This document shows, in pieces, positions 50,457-63,503 of a stretch of DNA of 64,000 nt. The notes under the pieces were generated by a model. It saw nothing but the letters and a program-made list of their open reading frames with translations. It did no database searches and was not told the DNA's origin. Source of the DNA: Theobroma cacao (taxonomy: Eukaryota; Streptophyta; Magnoliopsida; Malvales; Malvaceae); NCBI RefSeq assembly GCF_000208745.1, contig NC_030853.1, forward strand, positions 24,877,334 through 24,941,333, read 5' to 3'. Within the stretch, counting starts at the first letter, position 1; each line of letters opens with the position of its first letter. The translations under genes and the position numbers were made by a program.

Positions 50457-53400
50457 TCACACAATCGGAGATACATCCAGTGCACCTATGACATTTTCAG
50501 CTTCCAAAACCTTTCGCATGGCAGAGTCACATCTGAAAAAGATCCAAGTTTATCAAAAGTTTTGCTGCTTTTGACCAATATGTAACAAGCGAAAAAGTTC
50601 AAATAAGCATGAAATAACTTAGCAGTCATACCTCCAGGGCAGATGGTCAAAGAACATATTAGGTGAAACCACAATATCTTTTAAGTCTTCTCTGTTTACT
50701 AAGAAAGCTTTATACTTCAGTGAGTTCTCTTGGACCGTCCAGCTTTTCCACAGTGGGATATTTAGGTTTTGTTTTTGAGGTACTATATGAATTACACGGC
50801 CTGGTAGAAACATCTCAGTAGGATCACTGGCCGACCCATTTTCAGATCTGGAGACAGTTTCCATAAACTGAGATATTGGATCATCTGATCGATTTAGATC
50901 AGCAGCAAAAGGATTGATGAAATCACTATCACCAATGTCAACAAAAGGATTGATGAAATCACTATCACCAATGTCAACAAGATTTTGTCTCCTATCAGTC
51001 TCATGACAGAGGGAAAACTCCGGAACTTGATCCTTGCTCTCTGCATAAGTAGTCCATCCTTTAGTAAAACATCTGTCCCACCATAGATTAAGCAGCAAAC
51101 TTTACATGCAAACAGATTCCACTCCATGATAAGGTAGTACAAGATTGCCATCTACCATGATGGCAACTTGGAAATTTTTGGATTTCCTCTATCTCATGCC
51201 ATTTATTTGCATAAACAGAAAATTATTTTTACTATCATTCCAATACTTCACCTTTGCTTATTTCAGAAGAATATTCGGCCGGATTCTCTGCCTCAATCTT
51301 AATTCTATGAGAATTGTTCGCATAAAGAAATTGGTGTGCAAGTCTGAAAATCAAGGCTGTATTAGTTTTGGTATTTTCTGATAGTGCTGTTATTGCAGCT
51401 GCACGAAGCCGTAGGATCGATCCAACTGAAAGGCGGGCAGAAAATTCATTGCCGTGTACAATGCTGCAGAAACCTCAAACACTTACAATGAAAAAACAAG
51501 AAATTTATGGATAAAATTGGTTATCATTCCTTTAAATTTTCAGCGGCATGATTGCATTCAGGATTACCTTGTTACAAAATCTGAACATGCATCTGACACA
51601 ACTGAATCAATGCATGGAAGAGGTCCATAGGAATATACATGTAAATTCGGAAATTGCTGATATAGCTGCAGATAGAAAGCAAAGGACAAAAAGTTGAACA
51701 TAAAATAGTAAGTGAACAAAGCTTTTCCAGCGAAAGAAATTATAGAATTCCTCTTTGTCTTTTCCTCTTCTTTTCTGTTTGTATTTATTTCGGTACTGGT
51801 GAATTGTGGAATGGTTGGGGTGGGACACAATGGTGTAGTTTGACCCTCAGTACCTCATGTTTTATACACTATCAAATGAACAATTATGCATGGGTCATTT
51901 CATATTGATCTTTGATAAGCAAGGAGGCTCAAGATGCCAAAAAACATTGTGGTATTTATCTCCTTACAAACATTTCGAAAGAGAATGCAATGCTTCGTGT
52001 CATATCTTCAGAAGCAAAAAAAATGTTTTAAGTTGAAATATATCTTCAAGGCTCAATAATCTAGAAAACATGGCAACATAAATACAGATGCCTCTATATT
52101 ATGTAAAGTGATCCACTCTCGTAAGTTAGGGCCCAAATAACCTAAAACTTCCACACTGTTCCTATTAGATTCTAAGCAGAATCCACAACTTCAAGTTAAG
52201 GGATTCTCTTAGAAACCAGTCAGGTCATACCATTTAAGTGAAATTTCCCCTTCTACTTTTCCATGGTTAATAAATAGGATCATCTTGATCTCTATTAAAA
52301 TGCATGTCACTCTAACAATCCACAAGTTTAAGAGAAGAAATAGAGAGAAAGAGATTATGGTCATATTCAATGGGCACATAACAGATATTTACCTAGATCT
52401 ATTCAATTATCCAGCATAGTATATAAAACAAATAGTAGATAATCACATCAGTGGAAGTGAGGGAAAGCATACTCTTATTCCTAACAATGCAGCAATTGCA
52501 CCTCCTAAGGAATGTCCAACTATGCACAAACTATAACCATCACATTCACATCCAGCTCCCAGCAATGAGGAAAGGAAGCCAACTGTCTGACATTCTGCAT
52601 CACCATTTGCATTCCATAGATCAGAATATATGAAAGCTAGGGCAGACTACATTGTAGTCTGTACAGTCTCATAAATATCCAATTTCACCATTGTAAAGAC
52701 AAAAATAGCACTTAGCAAAACTTGACATAAGGTAAATAGCATGAATTAATCTCATAGAGGTCAATAGTTCAGAAATCAGATTGACTTTTCATTTTGCACA
52801 GGAGAATTAAAAGGATTCATATGCAGTATCAAAGGAATACTTCATATATAACCTTTGCTACAAAGTAATTTTTAAAAAATAAAAAGAACAGAAAGAACAA
52901 AACACTTTGTTTTACAATGTGTCAACATGATGAAATTTGTAATTGAGAGAAGAAAAAAAAATGTTTAAATATTTATACCAAAACATCAGCTTCCAAACCC
53001 CAGAACCTGACTTCTCACCTTATATTTCTCCTTGCAAAACATTTATGCAGAATAATGAAGGGAAAAAGGATAAAGATACCATTAAGGTAGATGAAATTGA
53101 TATAGCAAAATTACAGCCTATAAATGTAGCATTGTCTTTTCATTCACTTCTCTTTTGTGTTCTTATACCACCTCACCACCCCCCCCCCCCCCCTTTTTTT
53201 TTTTTATGAGCAATGGCTTAAGCAATTATCCTGCAAGTCATAGTAATTGCTTACACAGCATCAACCAACTATAGCTAATCATTTAGTTGGAAGTTTTCTG
53301 CATTTGAGAGTAGCTTATGCATAAAATATGTAATGGAAACAACAGAATTATTATTCCAACATAGTACGATTAAGTGCAAATCAGATCTACTTTGGAAGTA

Positions 53401-56400
53401 TGTGCTGCGACATAGTTGTTGCTCCTCAATATACCTTGGTAAACCATGTTAGTAACATCCACCAGAAGCTGTTAAATTCTAAAAACAAGCAGACCAAATA
53501 TGACAAAAGGAAATCTAGGTTCGTGGTTGTTTAAGAAAATATGCACATTAGCATTAAATTTGCTAGGTTTTCTGATCAGAGCTAGCACTTTCCATTTCTT
53601 AGTAAGGACACGAGGGAAAAAAAATGCCACGTGCCCTGTCCCCTCATTAGATAAATTAATGTTGAAATCTCTCTGAAAGCACATTATAATTTGAAATATT
53701 ATAAATGTAACTATTTCTTGGCCCTAAAAGCATCAAGTCTCAATCTAATTATGCAATTGAAACATTAAAAATAAATTGCATGGGCTACCGCCATAGACTG
53801 CCCTCAGCAAATCACAACAGCAAAAAGAGTGACCATCACTCCCAAAATAAAAGGAAACTGAAATGTAACGGAACAGAAGTGTACGGATATTTAAAGCATA
53901 AATTAAAACCAAAACAGGTTCTCCATTCTTCAGCCTTTAAGCTTGCTCTTTTTAAGGCCCTAAACATCATGCAAGCAATACTGCCAAAGATGGTCACCAT
54001 ATAAAAGGAGGCAAATCATGGTGAAGTGGATAAGGGGCAGTGTAATAGACAAGAATGTGGTGCATACTGGTGGTGGGACGCAATCACTACACAAAGCAGT
54101 TGGGAGCAGTGAGTTTGTTCTGCTAGAAATGATTTTTGTCAGTTGAGATGACAAGCATGGTACTGCTTAGCAATGGCAGGGGCAGTGAAGCCTCTGTAAG
54201 TACAATGATGTTAGACAGTTGAACTGCTAGAAATGGTGCTGAAAAGCAACACTTCAATTGGAATGTCGATGACAGTTTGTGACCTCCAAATTACTTGTTT
54301 AAATCCAAGAAATTTTGGAGCACGTGCTGCTCAACCAAACCAATAAATTTGATGATAGAATTCTGAAGGGCCTCCTCATATTTCTCATCAAAATACAACT
54401 CAAAGTGGTAATTATAGAAAAAACAGCAAAAGCAGTAGTGCTAATAACAAGAAGAACAACAATAAAGATCTCCTTACCATCTCCAGAATATCCTTCAATC
54501 TGTGTGTAAAGATCCCGGGCAGCTTCTACTATACCTGAGTGCCCATAGTGCGGGAAAGATGATTCTACACGTTGCTTGACAGAAGGGTGAATATAACTGC
54601 TACTGCAAAGAGGAAAGTATAGTTATTGAATGTCACGTTATTTAGAGACACCAGTAAACATAACAAACTAGAAAGCATAAAAACATGTATTTTTAATACA
54701 AATGAGGAGGTTATTAATTACTTTGGAGGGGAAAAGGAAATGTGATGTTTGGCAAAGCCAGAAGAACTAATGATGCAATCTTAGAAAGAAGAATTACAGT
54801 CGGAAGCACATTGATGCTGTAAAATTTTATATCCCAATCACACTTAGAATGATATAATTCCATATGGTGGATATCATCATTTGGGGGTGTAAATGAACCA
54901 ATAAGTTCATTGAACAGTCGGTGAACAAGCCTGGTTTAGTGTCACTATGTTGTTTATTAAATTAAATGAACAAGTTTGAACAGTTTAAGAAATAGCATTT
55001 AGTAAACAAGTCAAGTTCAAACATGTCAGCTTGTCCTTTTAGTTTTGCAACACTCATATTTTACTCATTTATTGTTTAAGGCAGAGTAATATCCTAGGGT
55101 TGGACATCCCTGATTCCCACTCTTATCAACTGCAGTTGCTGTTCCCTATATTCACTCCCTCAATCAGTTAAAGCCCTAGCCACACAACTGTTTCCATTCT
55201 GTTCAGATTTCACTGGACAGTCAAGTCACTTCCCGTCTCTCTTCCTCCAAACTCAAGCCCTAGGCTCCCAAAATTATTTTGGTTAAGTTGTATTGAGCTA
55301 TATATGATTTGCAGTTCTACACCTTTGGCAACACTGTTTCTATTTTTGCGACTTGTTTGTTCACTACAAGCATGCATCATCATTGTCGTCACCAATTAAT
55401 TCGTATGTTGATTTGAAAGCTGGCAAACAGATTGTTTTGATACTCTTTCATGAGCTCATTTATTGAACTTTAGCCAAACTCAAGTTTATTAAAAATTAAG
55501 TGGGCTGAGCTTGAACATAGTGCATAAAACTCAAGCCTATTAGTTAAACAAGCAGAACTCAAACAGGGCCAAGATCAACTAGGAGTGGCTTGTTCACACC
55601 CTTATCACGATCCAGTTAAAGAGTTCAATGGAGAAGCTTCTAAGATATTCAGCAATACAATAATCATACTATCTTTAACATTTGGAAGTATTTTTTCAGA
55701 AATTAGACATCTCCATACTGAGGTACTGGGCACAGCTGCACCAAATAGATAGAAATGCTAAATTTTCCCGCTAGTCTGTGTATGAAACCACTGCTTCAAC
55801 AAAGGAGAACACTAATCCCCAGCCCCCTTCCCACTGCACACACATATTAATGGGCAAAATACTAATAGCTAAACAATGGATCTTGATTTCATGAGTTGCA
55901 TCCTCAAATATTTAGTTCATTTTAACTTTTCCATAGACCATGGTTTTCTAAGTTCAGCGATTCAACTAATCCCAGAACATCAGGGGGGAAAAAACTTGCA
56001 AGCACTACTTATCACAGAATTTTTTGCCCACTTGCACCAAGCTCAAGTGGTAGGTGAGATAAGGTTCTCGATAAAGAAAAATAAGCTGACGCCAATTCAG
56101 CAAGTCATCACATTCCAGAAACAGACCAGAATGAATAGATTAGATAGCAGTTAGTGATGAGAGCAGCAACCATATTTATATGCATCTGTGGAAATTTGTG
56201 TATGTTAAGAGAGAGCGAGACTAACTTTATCAGTCCATCCAAATCCATCTCAGACAGAGGACATTCCCGGCCTAAACCGTCAGTTATGAGATCTTCAGGG
56301 GTCTCAGTTCCTCGTACAGCAATCACTACAGATCTTAGATGATGTAAAACCACAACGAAATATGCAGCTTCACATTTTTTCTAGGACAGAAAGTAGCAAA

Positions 56401-59400
56401 GAGTTAGAAGTGAAAACCTAGTCTTGACCTCTTTCCTGATAATGATTAAAAATCACCAGGATTGCAACATTATGCATATTTCCATTCTCGTAGGCCACAC
56501 TTGGACTTTGGAGCTTGGAATTGAATTAGACAAATAATTTTTTTTTTCAATGTAATATTTTTATTCTCATCAGACTTATAGAAGAAGGTTAGCAAATTTA
56601 ATTGGCTTTGTAATCTTATATGGATAGGGTTAACTAGCACTATGAAGAGGGGTAGGCTTGTACGTCCTACATGATTATGGTTGTATAAAAGATGGAAAAA
56701 AAAATCTTGTCAACGCATGCATCAAAAAGGCAAAATAAAAACAGTTTACTCATCAATCTTCTTGTATCTATCCTAACTATACCATATTCATCAAATGCAA
56801 TAAATACTGAAAGCAGGTACAAACTAGGTGGTCAAGGAAACGCTACCCTTTTGGACACTATTATCCCATTAACTATTTAATTCAGAACCTAGAACAGCCA
56901 TCAGAAGCCAGAACTGGTTCATGCTTCAACATGTAGATTAAGACAAAACAATACAAGTAAACTCACTTGACAAACACGGCCTCGACGAAGTACTCCAGGA
57001 GGTAAATTGACAAATTTTAAAAATGCTGCTGCATGACCTCGCCACCAGTTATCACCATCAAGGGCAGGACGCCTAATAAGGAAAGTGGAACTTACATAAG
57101 AAAGTGGAATATAACAAATCTCTAAAAGATATGATTAACATGTACAGAGTAATTAGGAGCTAATATTTTAACAGGACAAGTTAATCCTTACATATGAATA
57201 AGTATTGCATGAAAATATCTACACAAGCATGTAAAACATAAGATTGCATAAATTTGCACAAACTGAAAATTTGATAAACAAAAGGAGCATCAACACTGAT
57301 TTCATATCCTGAACTTTTTACGACTGTGTTGTGTCATCATGCTATATAGATAATCATGCACCTCAAGTGAAATTCGCCTCTATATTGACAACCTGTTACG
57401 AGTCCACGGGGTCAAAATCCCTTGCCTATAGAGCCATGCACATGGAAATACAAAAGGATTTCTTCCAAAATCAAGCAAAGGGCCCTGCATTTGTAAAGCG
57501 TTTTTAGGTTTACCATGTAAATCATGGGGAGTATATTTAAACAGTATGCTCTATCATTATACCGTGTAGGCAGCTTCAGCAAATTTATGAAAAGCAGCAG
57601 CCACCTGCAGGTGTTCTAGAGGTGCCTCAACAAAACATTCATCGGGTTCATGGGATTGACCATGCTTCTGCAACAATGCTAGACCTGAAAGATAATGCTT
57701 CTAATATGTCAAGCAAAATAAGTATAGCAGAGGAAACAAAACCATGAAAAAGTCGCTACTGAATGCACGTAATCACAGATTTACAGAACTCCATCCCCCC
57801 CCACCCCCTCCCTTCCCTTTTCTTATTTCTTTTTGGCTCTACAGAAAGAAAGCTTGTAAAACAGTTACAGCATACATCTTAAGAATTTTAACTACGTCAA
57901 GTCATAATCCCATTGAATTTTTCCATGTAAGAAACAGAAATTGCTTTAGCATTTTTCCTGAAAAATTTATAAGAAAATAAATGCTTTTATTACATGAAGC
58001 ATGCCCATTTTTGTGTCTTTCAATCGTAGATGCTTGAAAATATATAGCAGCAGCCCCAAAATGTCATGGAAGTCCAGAAAAATAACAGAAACAATGAAGC
58101 TGGTAAAAGGAATTGAAGTTGGGACACCCTCTTCTGGTGTCATATCATATCTTCATAAGAATTTATTATATCTTTCAAAAAAAAAATCGTATCTGGATAA
58201 GAATTTATTATATTGTGAAACATTAAAGCATTTTTAAATTCTTAGAATTTGACACATGGGAAGAATCTGATTACCTGATTTATATCTTTGTACAGATGTC
58301 GTGTATCTAGTTACACATGCAACCCCTTGAGGTAATAACAGTCACAGACTCTCGGTATCTAGGTTCTATATTAGCTAAAGTTAACGTGTAAAAATTTCAG
58401 TACTGTCTCCGAGTTTTTTAAGAAGCTTATTGGCAAATCACATATTTTACAAAAATATCCACCACAGAAGTTGAGGATCAAGGGTCAAGAAAACAGAAGC
58501 AAAATGCCTTTGATTGATGTAGAATATGCAATCAATAAATTGAAAACAAACCTGTCAAAAGTTCCAAATGTCCAGTGCCTGATGCACGGTAAGCAACAAG
58601 ATCACCCAGTAATTTTGCTACTGAATACACTTCGTCATCTTCCAATACAGTGCTGGAAAAAGTACAGAAAGAATTTAAAAATCCAATGGCTTGCACAACT
58701 AGTATCTCCATTTTATTCCAAATTGTAGAAGTACCTACAAGTATTCAATACGTCCCAGACAACACAAAGCCTCACGAATTCCATAATCAAACACCTCTTG
58801 ATAGTGAGCTTTCCATGCATCATCTTGCGTTGCATAAAAAAACCTCCATCTTAAGACATCAGATCCTGTAAAACACTGCACAAATGCAATACAACATGCC
58901 GTGACCATAAATACAACCATTACTTTTAGCTTCCATGCACCAGTGCTAGCAGCCAGTCCTACATTACAAAAATTGCCAAAGATTAGGGCAAGTTTCCATT
59001 AGAACTAGGAACGGTGAATCTTTGCATTCAAAAATTCATAGTGATTAAAGTTACACCTTTCAAAGTTAATCAAGAGATCACTATACTTAAAATCCTGCCT
59101 ACACTAGCAATCTTAATGAGTCAGCAGCTTGACTGGTTATTTCTGAAACTTGAATTAAAATGTGGAGGAATCAACAAACAACAAACTATAGCATAAACAG
59201 TATTAGGTATTGGAAGTTTGATGAACTCAATTACAGTTTGTTGAGGTTTCCTCTTCTCTAGTATGAAAAATCAAGTTCCTTTTTCTTTTTGTGTGTGTTT
59301 CATTGATGCAACTTCAAAGATAAGGCGTCCATATTAGCAACAGAAAAATATACAATTTTTGAATGGCTTCATGAATTCATCAAGAAACTGAGTCAACTGT

Positions 59401-60781
59401 TGGAAACAGACATGCCAACTAAATCCAGGAATTTACATTTTGAAACAGTATGATTAGAACACTTTAACCCCTAATTGTTAGATGCACATTCATTCTTCAC
59501 AACGTAAGTTCAATTTTCAGGAGCTTTTCCTCACATTTAGAGGGTCATTCATCCCCTCACATACACATCCATTTTAATGCACTTTTGATTTCTCACACAA
59601 GGTTAGTTAAATGAAGGCTAAGAATAAAACAGACAAGCAAAAATCTTAAACTAAACCATGAAACACCTGTTTTGGGTAATTATAGAAATTGTTATCAAAC
59701 ACTCAAGTATTAGAGCTTAATAGCAGTATTAAAGAATATGAAATTTAACCAAGGGCTCGCATCTTATCACAATAAAATTAATCTAAGACAACAGAGATTT
59801 CTTTCTCCATGAATTCAGTATCGACTTACAAGTGAGATGCTTCCTCATTACTTCTCTAATGGTTGTTGGACTATAGAGAGCAGAAAAGTTTGTAATTCCT
59901 TTTCCACATGCAGCCAATATTATTAATTCCAGTAGCCAGTCATTCTTTATTTCTTAGTTACAATTTAAAAAAAAAACTTTTTTCCTTATCTAATTACACA
60001 TTGACCAAAGATTGAAGGAACCATTTGGTTATTCCATATGAAGTTTACATAAAACAAGCAATACTATTGAAGTTTATTACTAAGGACATGATCTTAAATT
60101 TGATACATTAGATGGCACAGTAATGCAATATGTGAGTAAGACCTTAGTTTTTAGTTTACTTCTATTTACTCAGAAAGTAATAGGCGTACAAGTAGCAACA
60201 TACAAAAAACAAGAAAGAAGGGATATTAAAAAAAAAGATAATAGGTAAAATATTAGAATGAAACCCATTTTACCTTCAAAACACTGACTTGAATTTCCAT
60301 CTTGAGAAAGATATCTAGCCACGTAAAAGAGAAGATAAAAAGCACCCAAAATTTGCAACAGGGTAAGCACCAAGGCAAACCGGCTCCACCAAAGCCATGT
60401 TTTGTATTTCACCTATTCAATCAAAAAATAAAAAAGACCCCCAATTTAGGTTTCAAGATATAGACATAATATATATATATATTATATTTAGTTAAAGAAT
60501 ACGGTAGCTACCCGTCTGTCGTGGCGAATAACAGCGTCCAGGACGTCAGTTTCAGAAGGAGAATCGGTTATGGTTTTGGCAGTGGCTTCTTGGGCAATTC
60601 CCAGTTTGATCATTGTCCCGATTTTAATAGCAGCTAACATTGAAACCATGGCGAGTGGCAAAACCTTGCGGTGGCCACATCCTGGAAATGCAATGGCCAC
60701 CAGAATTCCACCCAACACCACCACCAGCAAATTGCATGCTCCCAGAACTATTGACGTTAATCTCAAGCTCTTGACCCACAT
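50457..60781 (-). CDS. Membrane-anchored class 3 lipase (sn-1 diacylglycerol lipase-like)
   Basis: Fourteen exons: 60781-60512, 60412-60274, 58958-58739, 58652-58552, 57684-57563, 57484-57393, 57072-56967, 56380-56226, 54602-54478, 52594-52473, 51665-51568, 51463-51252, 51040-50632 and 50532-50457. All are GT..AG and phase-consistent, giving 748 residues. Four hydrophobic segments in the first three exons (about 6-32, 41-60, 97-126 and the KVMVVFMVTACC stretch) suggest a four-pass membrane anchor. The layout is like animal DAG lipase, which cleaves diacylglycerol at sn-1. The lipase_3 domain carries GHSLGG with Ser472, and His720 in DHLPW is the likely catalytic His. The usual Asp position appears to be Glu523 (HGNEFSARLS). 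From memory, other plant members also carry NEFS there, so this may be a family trait. The tail is CDSAMRKVLEAENVIGALDV. It resembles Arabidopsis At1g05790 as remembered. The least certain exon borders are exon 3/4 (donor TT|GTAGGT) and the start of exon 13. Confidence 0.92.
50905..50976 (-). repeat. 36-bp in-frame duplication in lipase exon 13, doubling an NPF motif
   Basis: Two adjacent 36-bp units, identical except for the edge base, encode VDIGDSDFINPF twice (residues 609-632). The near-perfect identity implies a recent event. The duplication lies in a low-conservation linker between the lipase core and the C-terminal His block. Confidence 0.95.
53179..53205. repeat. C15T12 homopolymer pair in lipase intron 9
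   Basis: Fifteen C followed by twelve T on the + strand. Sequencing and assembly are error-prone here. It lies in an intron and does not affect the coding model. Confidence 0.9.
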
Positions 60782-62614
60782 TCCCTGTAATTATTTTGCT
60801 CGATGGAATTGAATGAAAAGGCATAGATACCTTTCTTTTCTTTTCAGTCTAGTTTTTTTTTTTTTTGTACGTTGGTTTTGATGTAATGGCAATCCAGAGC
60901 AGGGCGTGAAATTTGGCACGTTGTTTTTCATTTTTGGGTTTTTCTTTTCTTTTTTAATAATTTTTCACGCACTGAGGATTTCCATGGAAGGGATGGCTGT
61001 GGGTCAAATTCTGGCTATGGCGTTTTTCAGCTGTTCCTCGTTGTAGTTGTTAACGGTTTTTATGTGAGGTCAAAAGCGGGCTAGGACTAATGCATGGTCT
61101 GTGCGTAGACAGCCTGTTTAGTGGAAGTGAGCCATGTTGAGCTAGCCCACGAGCCTTGTGCAATCATTTGTCAGCCTTGTAAGCCCAGCGTACTTGAAGG
61201 TCTCGACCAAACATGGCCTATTTCCAGTAGTAAATGGGCCAGCCATTTTGTTCCGTGTCGAGCTAGGCCTGGTGTTGCCTGGCTTGTTTCAATTAAATTA
61301 AAGAATTTTTTTTGAAAAGTATATTTTATTAATAAATAGTTGCGAGGAGCACATGGATATCAATTTGAGTACATTGTCATACACGACTCAACTGCAGACT
61401 GGACGAGGCATACCGCTCAACCCCAAGCTATTGTCCAAAATTAACCAAACCTGAAATTATGGAACATTAATGTTATTTTTTATGTATTTTTTAATTTTAT
61501 TTATTTTTCAACGATATTATGGATTAGATTTTATTTTACCCACGTTCTCTTTTGAAGTATAATTAAATATTGATATTCAAAATTAAAAATGGGTAAACTT
61601 AATGTAGACGTCTCCTATGTCCTGTAAACATAATTAATGAACCTTAATTTTTGTAGGTATGCTCATGTTGGGATCTAAACTCAATGGCCAGGCAGCCCCT
61701 TTGCGCTAAAAATTACCCTTAATTTTAGTTTGGTATTGCAACTATGACTACAAAGTTGTGAATGACAATTTTTCCTGAAAGCAAACTTAATTGTAATTGC
61801 AAAAAAGAAATTCTTGGTCACTGCATATACAGTCAAATATAGGAATAGCAAATCAAATGCATAGTGAAATTGAAATGGTGGACAATGGAAAGAAGTAGGT
61901 TTCAGTGGTGAAGAGTAGAAAGGTGAAAACATGCAGTGGTGATTAAATGCATGCAGCCTGACAACCATGGCTTATAGCTTACAGATCTGTGCGTATGGCT
62001 TTGGTTCCACTTGAGCACTTTGGGTCACCGCACGAGTAGGAGCTAATGCCAGGCACATTGGAAACTGAAACAACCCCTTTAATTAATGTCAGCCAACTCA
62101 ATACTGATTTTATCTTGAAAGGGTTACCCCAGGCCCGGGGACAGGGGCAGAGGCAGAGTTAGGATTTTTTGTGATTTAATATTCTGAATTCTCATCATAA
62201 ACTATCTGTACAATTTTAGATCTTAATTGAAAAGTAAGCACATGGATTTGGGAAGGTGGAAAAACAAACAAAACTGTACCAAAAAATGGGGGCGAGAAAT
62301 GGGAAACATTGATATATGTCATTGAAAGCCATGTACTTTATTTGAGTAGCTAAAACTCATTACTTCTTGCAGAAAGGCCTAAACATTTGGGCAGACCTTC
62401 ATTCTACAAATTTAATGCTCCTTACCAAGAGAGGCCCAATACCAACAAAATGAGAATATATAACAAAGTCAATTACATGAAAACCACATTCCCCCTAGAT
62501 TATATTTACTGTTTCTGAGTACAGCCGTGAAACTTAAGCATCATGACATTACCAGTCGTATCAAAGGTCTGATTTTAAGCTAAAATGCCTCCCCTCAAAT
62601 GATTCTATCATATA
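60782..62614. other. Lipase promoter, then spacer to the WW-protein gene
   Basis: 60782 to about 60900 is the probable leader of the minus-strand lipase. About 61070-61290 is less AT-rich and carries repeated GCC-containing words (GGGCTAGG, GGGCCAGCC, GAGCTAGGCC), probably an old repeat. CAGGGGCAGAGGCAGAGTTA at about 62144 resembles a hAT-type terminus without a partner. No gene is supported. Confidence 0.45.
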
Positions 62615-63503
62615 TTAGTTCAAGAGGCTTAAGGTATCCAGAGACTTGATGGCGGTAACTTTTGGTGGTTGGGCTTTTAAGGTAGGAAGAGAGTGGACAT
62701 ACTTGCAGTTGGGGCAGGCAGGGGATGATTTGGAGAGAATGACCAGGAGATGGCAATTCAAGCAAGCCAAAGCCACCATGTTAGTGCCTGTTGAGTGTTG
62801 CTTGTTAGAGTCTTCGAGTGAGACGGAAGCGCTGCATTGCTCCGAGCAATTGGATTTCTGGGAGATGTTGAGTTCAAGGTCTAGCTTCTGATCTTTCGGC
62901 CAGTTCCACGTCCTTTGCAAGGTTTTTCTGTTCAAGTAGTACATCTTACCTGACTGCAGCATCAAAAGCACCCAGCCAGATTTTGAAAACCATTAGTTGA
63001 GTTAAAAACAAACATCCTTTGCCTAAAGAACTATATTTCTGTACCAAGATTGCAAGGTTCATCATACTGATACAGACAGACGTATATGTGCATGCGCGTG
63101 TGTGCTTGTGACAAATTACAACATTTACAGCAAAAAACCGAATTGTATATTCTTCAACAGGACAGTAAAAAAAGTCTAAAACAAACAGCATCTCAGCATT
63201 CATCATGAAAAAACATTTGAACAGGAATATTGGAAGTTTAATGAAACTTTTCATTTCAAAAAGAAAGAAGGATACTTCAAGATCAAGGCATTGCTCCCAG
63301 TCTAGTGGTAGAGGGTCTTTAACTTGAAGATCAACACTTGTTTGAAATTGTGATCCAGCACTGAGCAGGTGATCTGGGAAAAGCTTCCTCTTCTTTGAAG
63401 GGATATTGAAATCAGCCTGATCAGATGATGAACTATGGCAGCTTTTGTCAGCAAGAAATTGATTTGGAGCCAAAGAGAGCTCCGTAAGTTCCATAATATC
63501 CAT
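62615..63503 (-). CDS. CFL1: WW-domain protein, CURLY FLAG LEAF1-like
   Basis: Two exons, 63503-63276 and 62953-62615, in phase, encode 188 residues. A basic PSKKRKL stretch (37-40 core) is a probable nuclear signal. The WW domain spans the intron: PLPLDWEQ with W69, YYLN at 81-84, and TWNWP with W92 and P95. The C-terminal part has ALACLNC and ACPNCKYVHSLP, two CxxC pairs (140/143 and 156/159) that could bind zinc. This layout matches rice CFL1 and Arabidopsis AtCFL1. These bind HD-ZIP IV factors such as HDG1 and repress cuticle formation, so the role here is inferred from the family. The ATG at 63503 is the first in frame. The frame stays open to 63605 without an ATG, and CTGCAG at about 63545-63550 (minus-strand acceptor-like) leaves room for an upstream coding exon. 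Confidence 0.88.
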
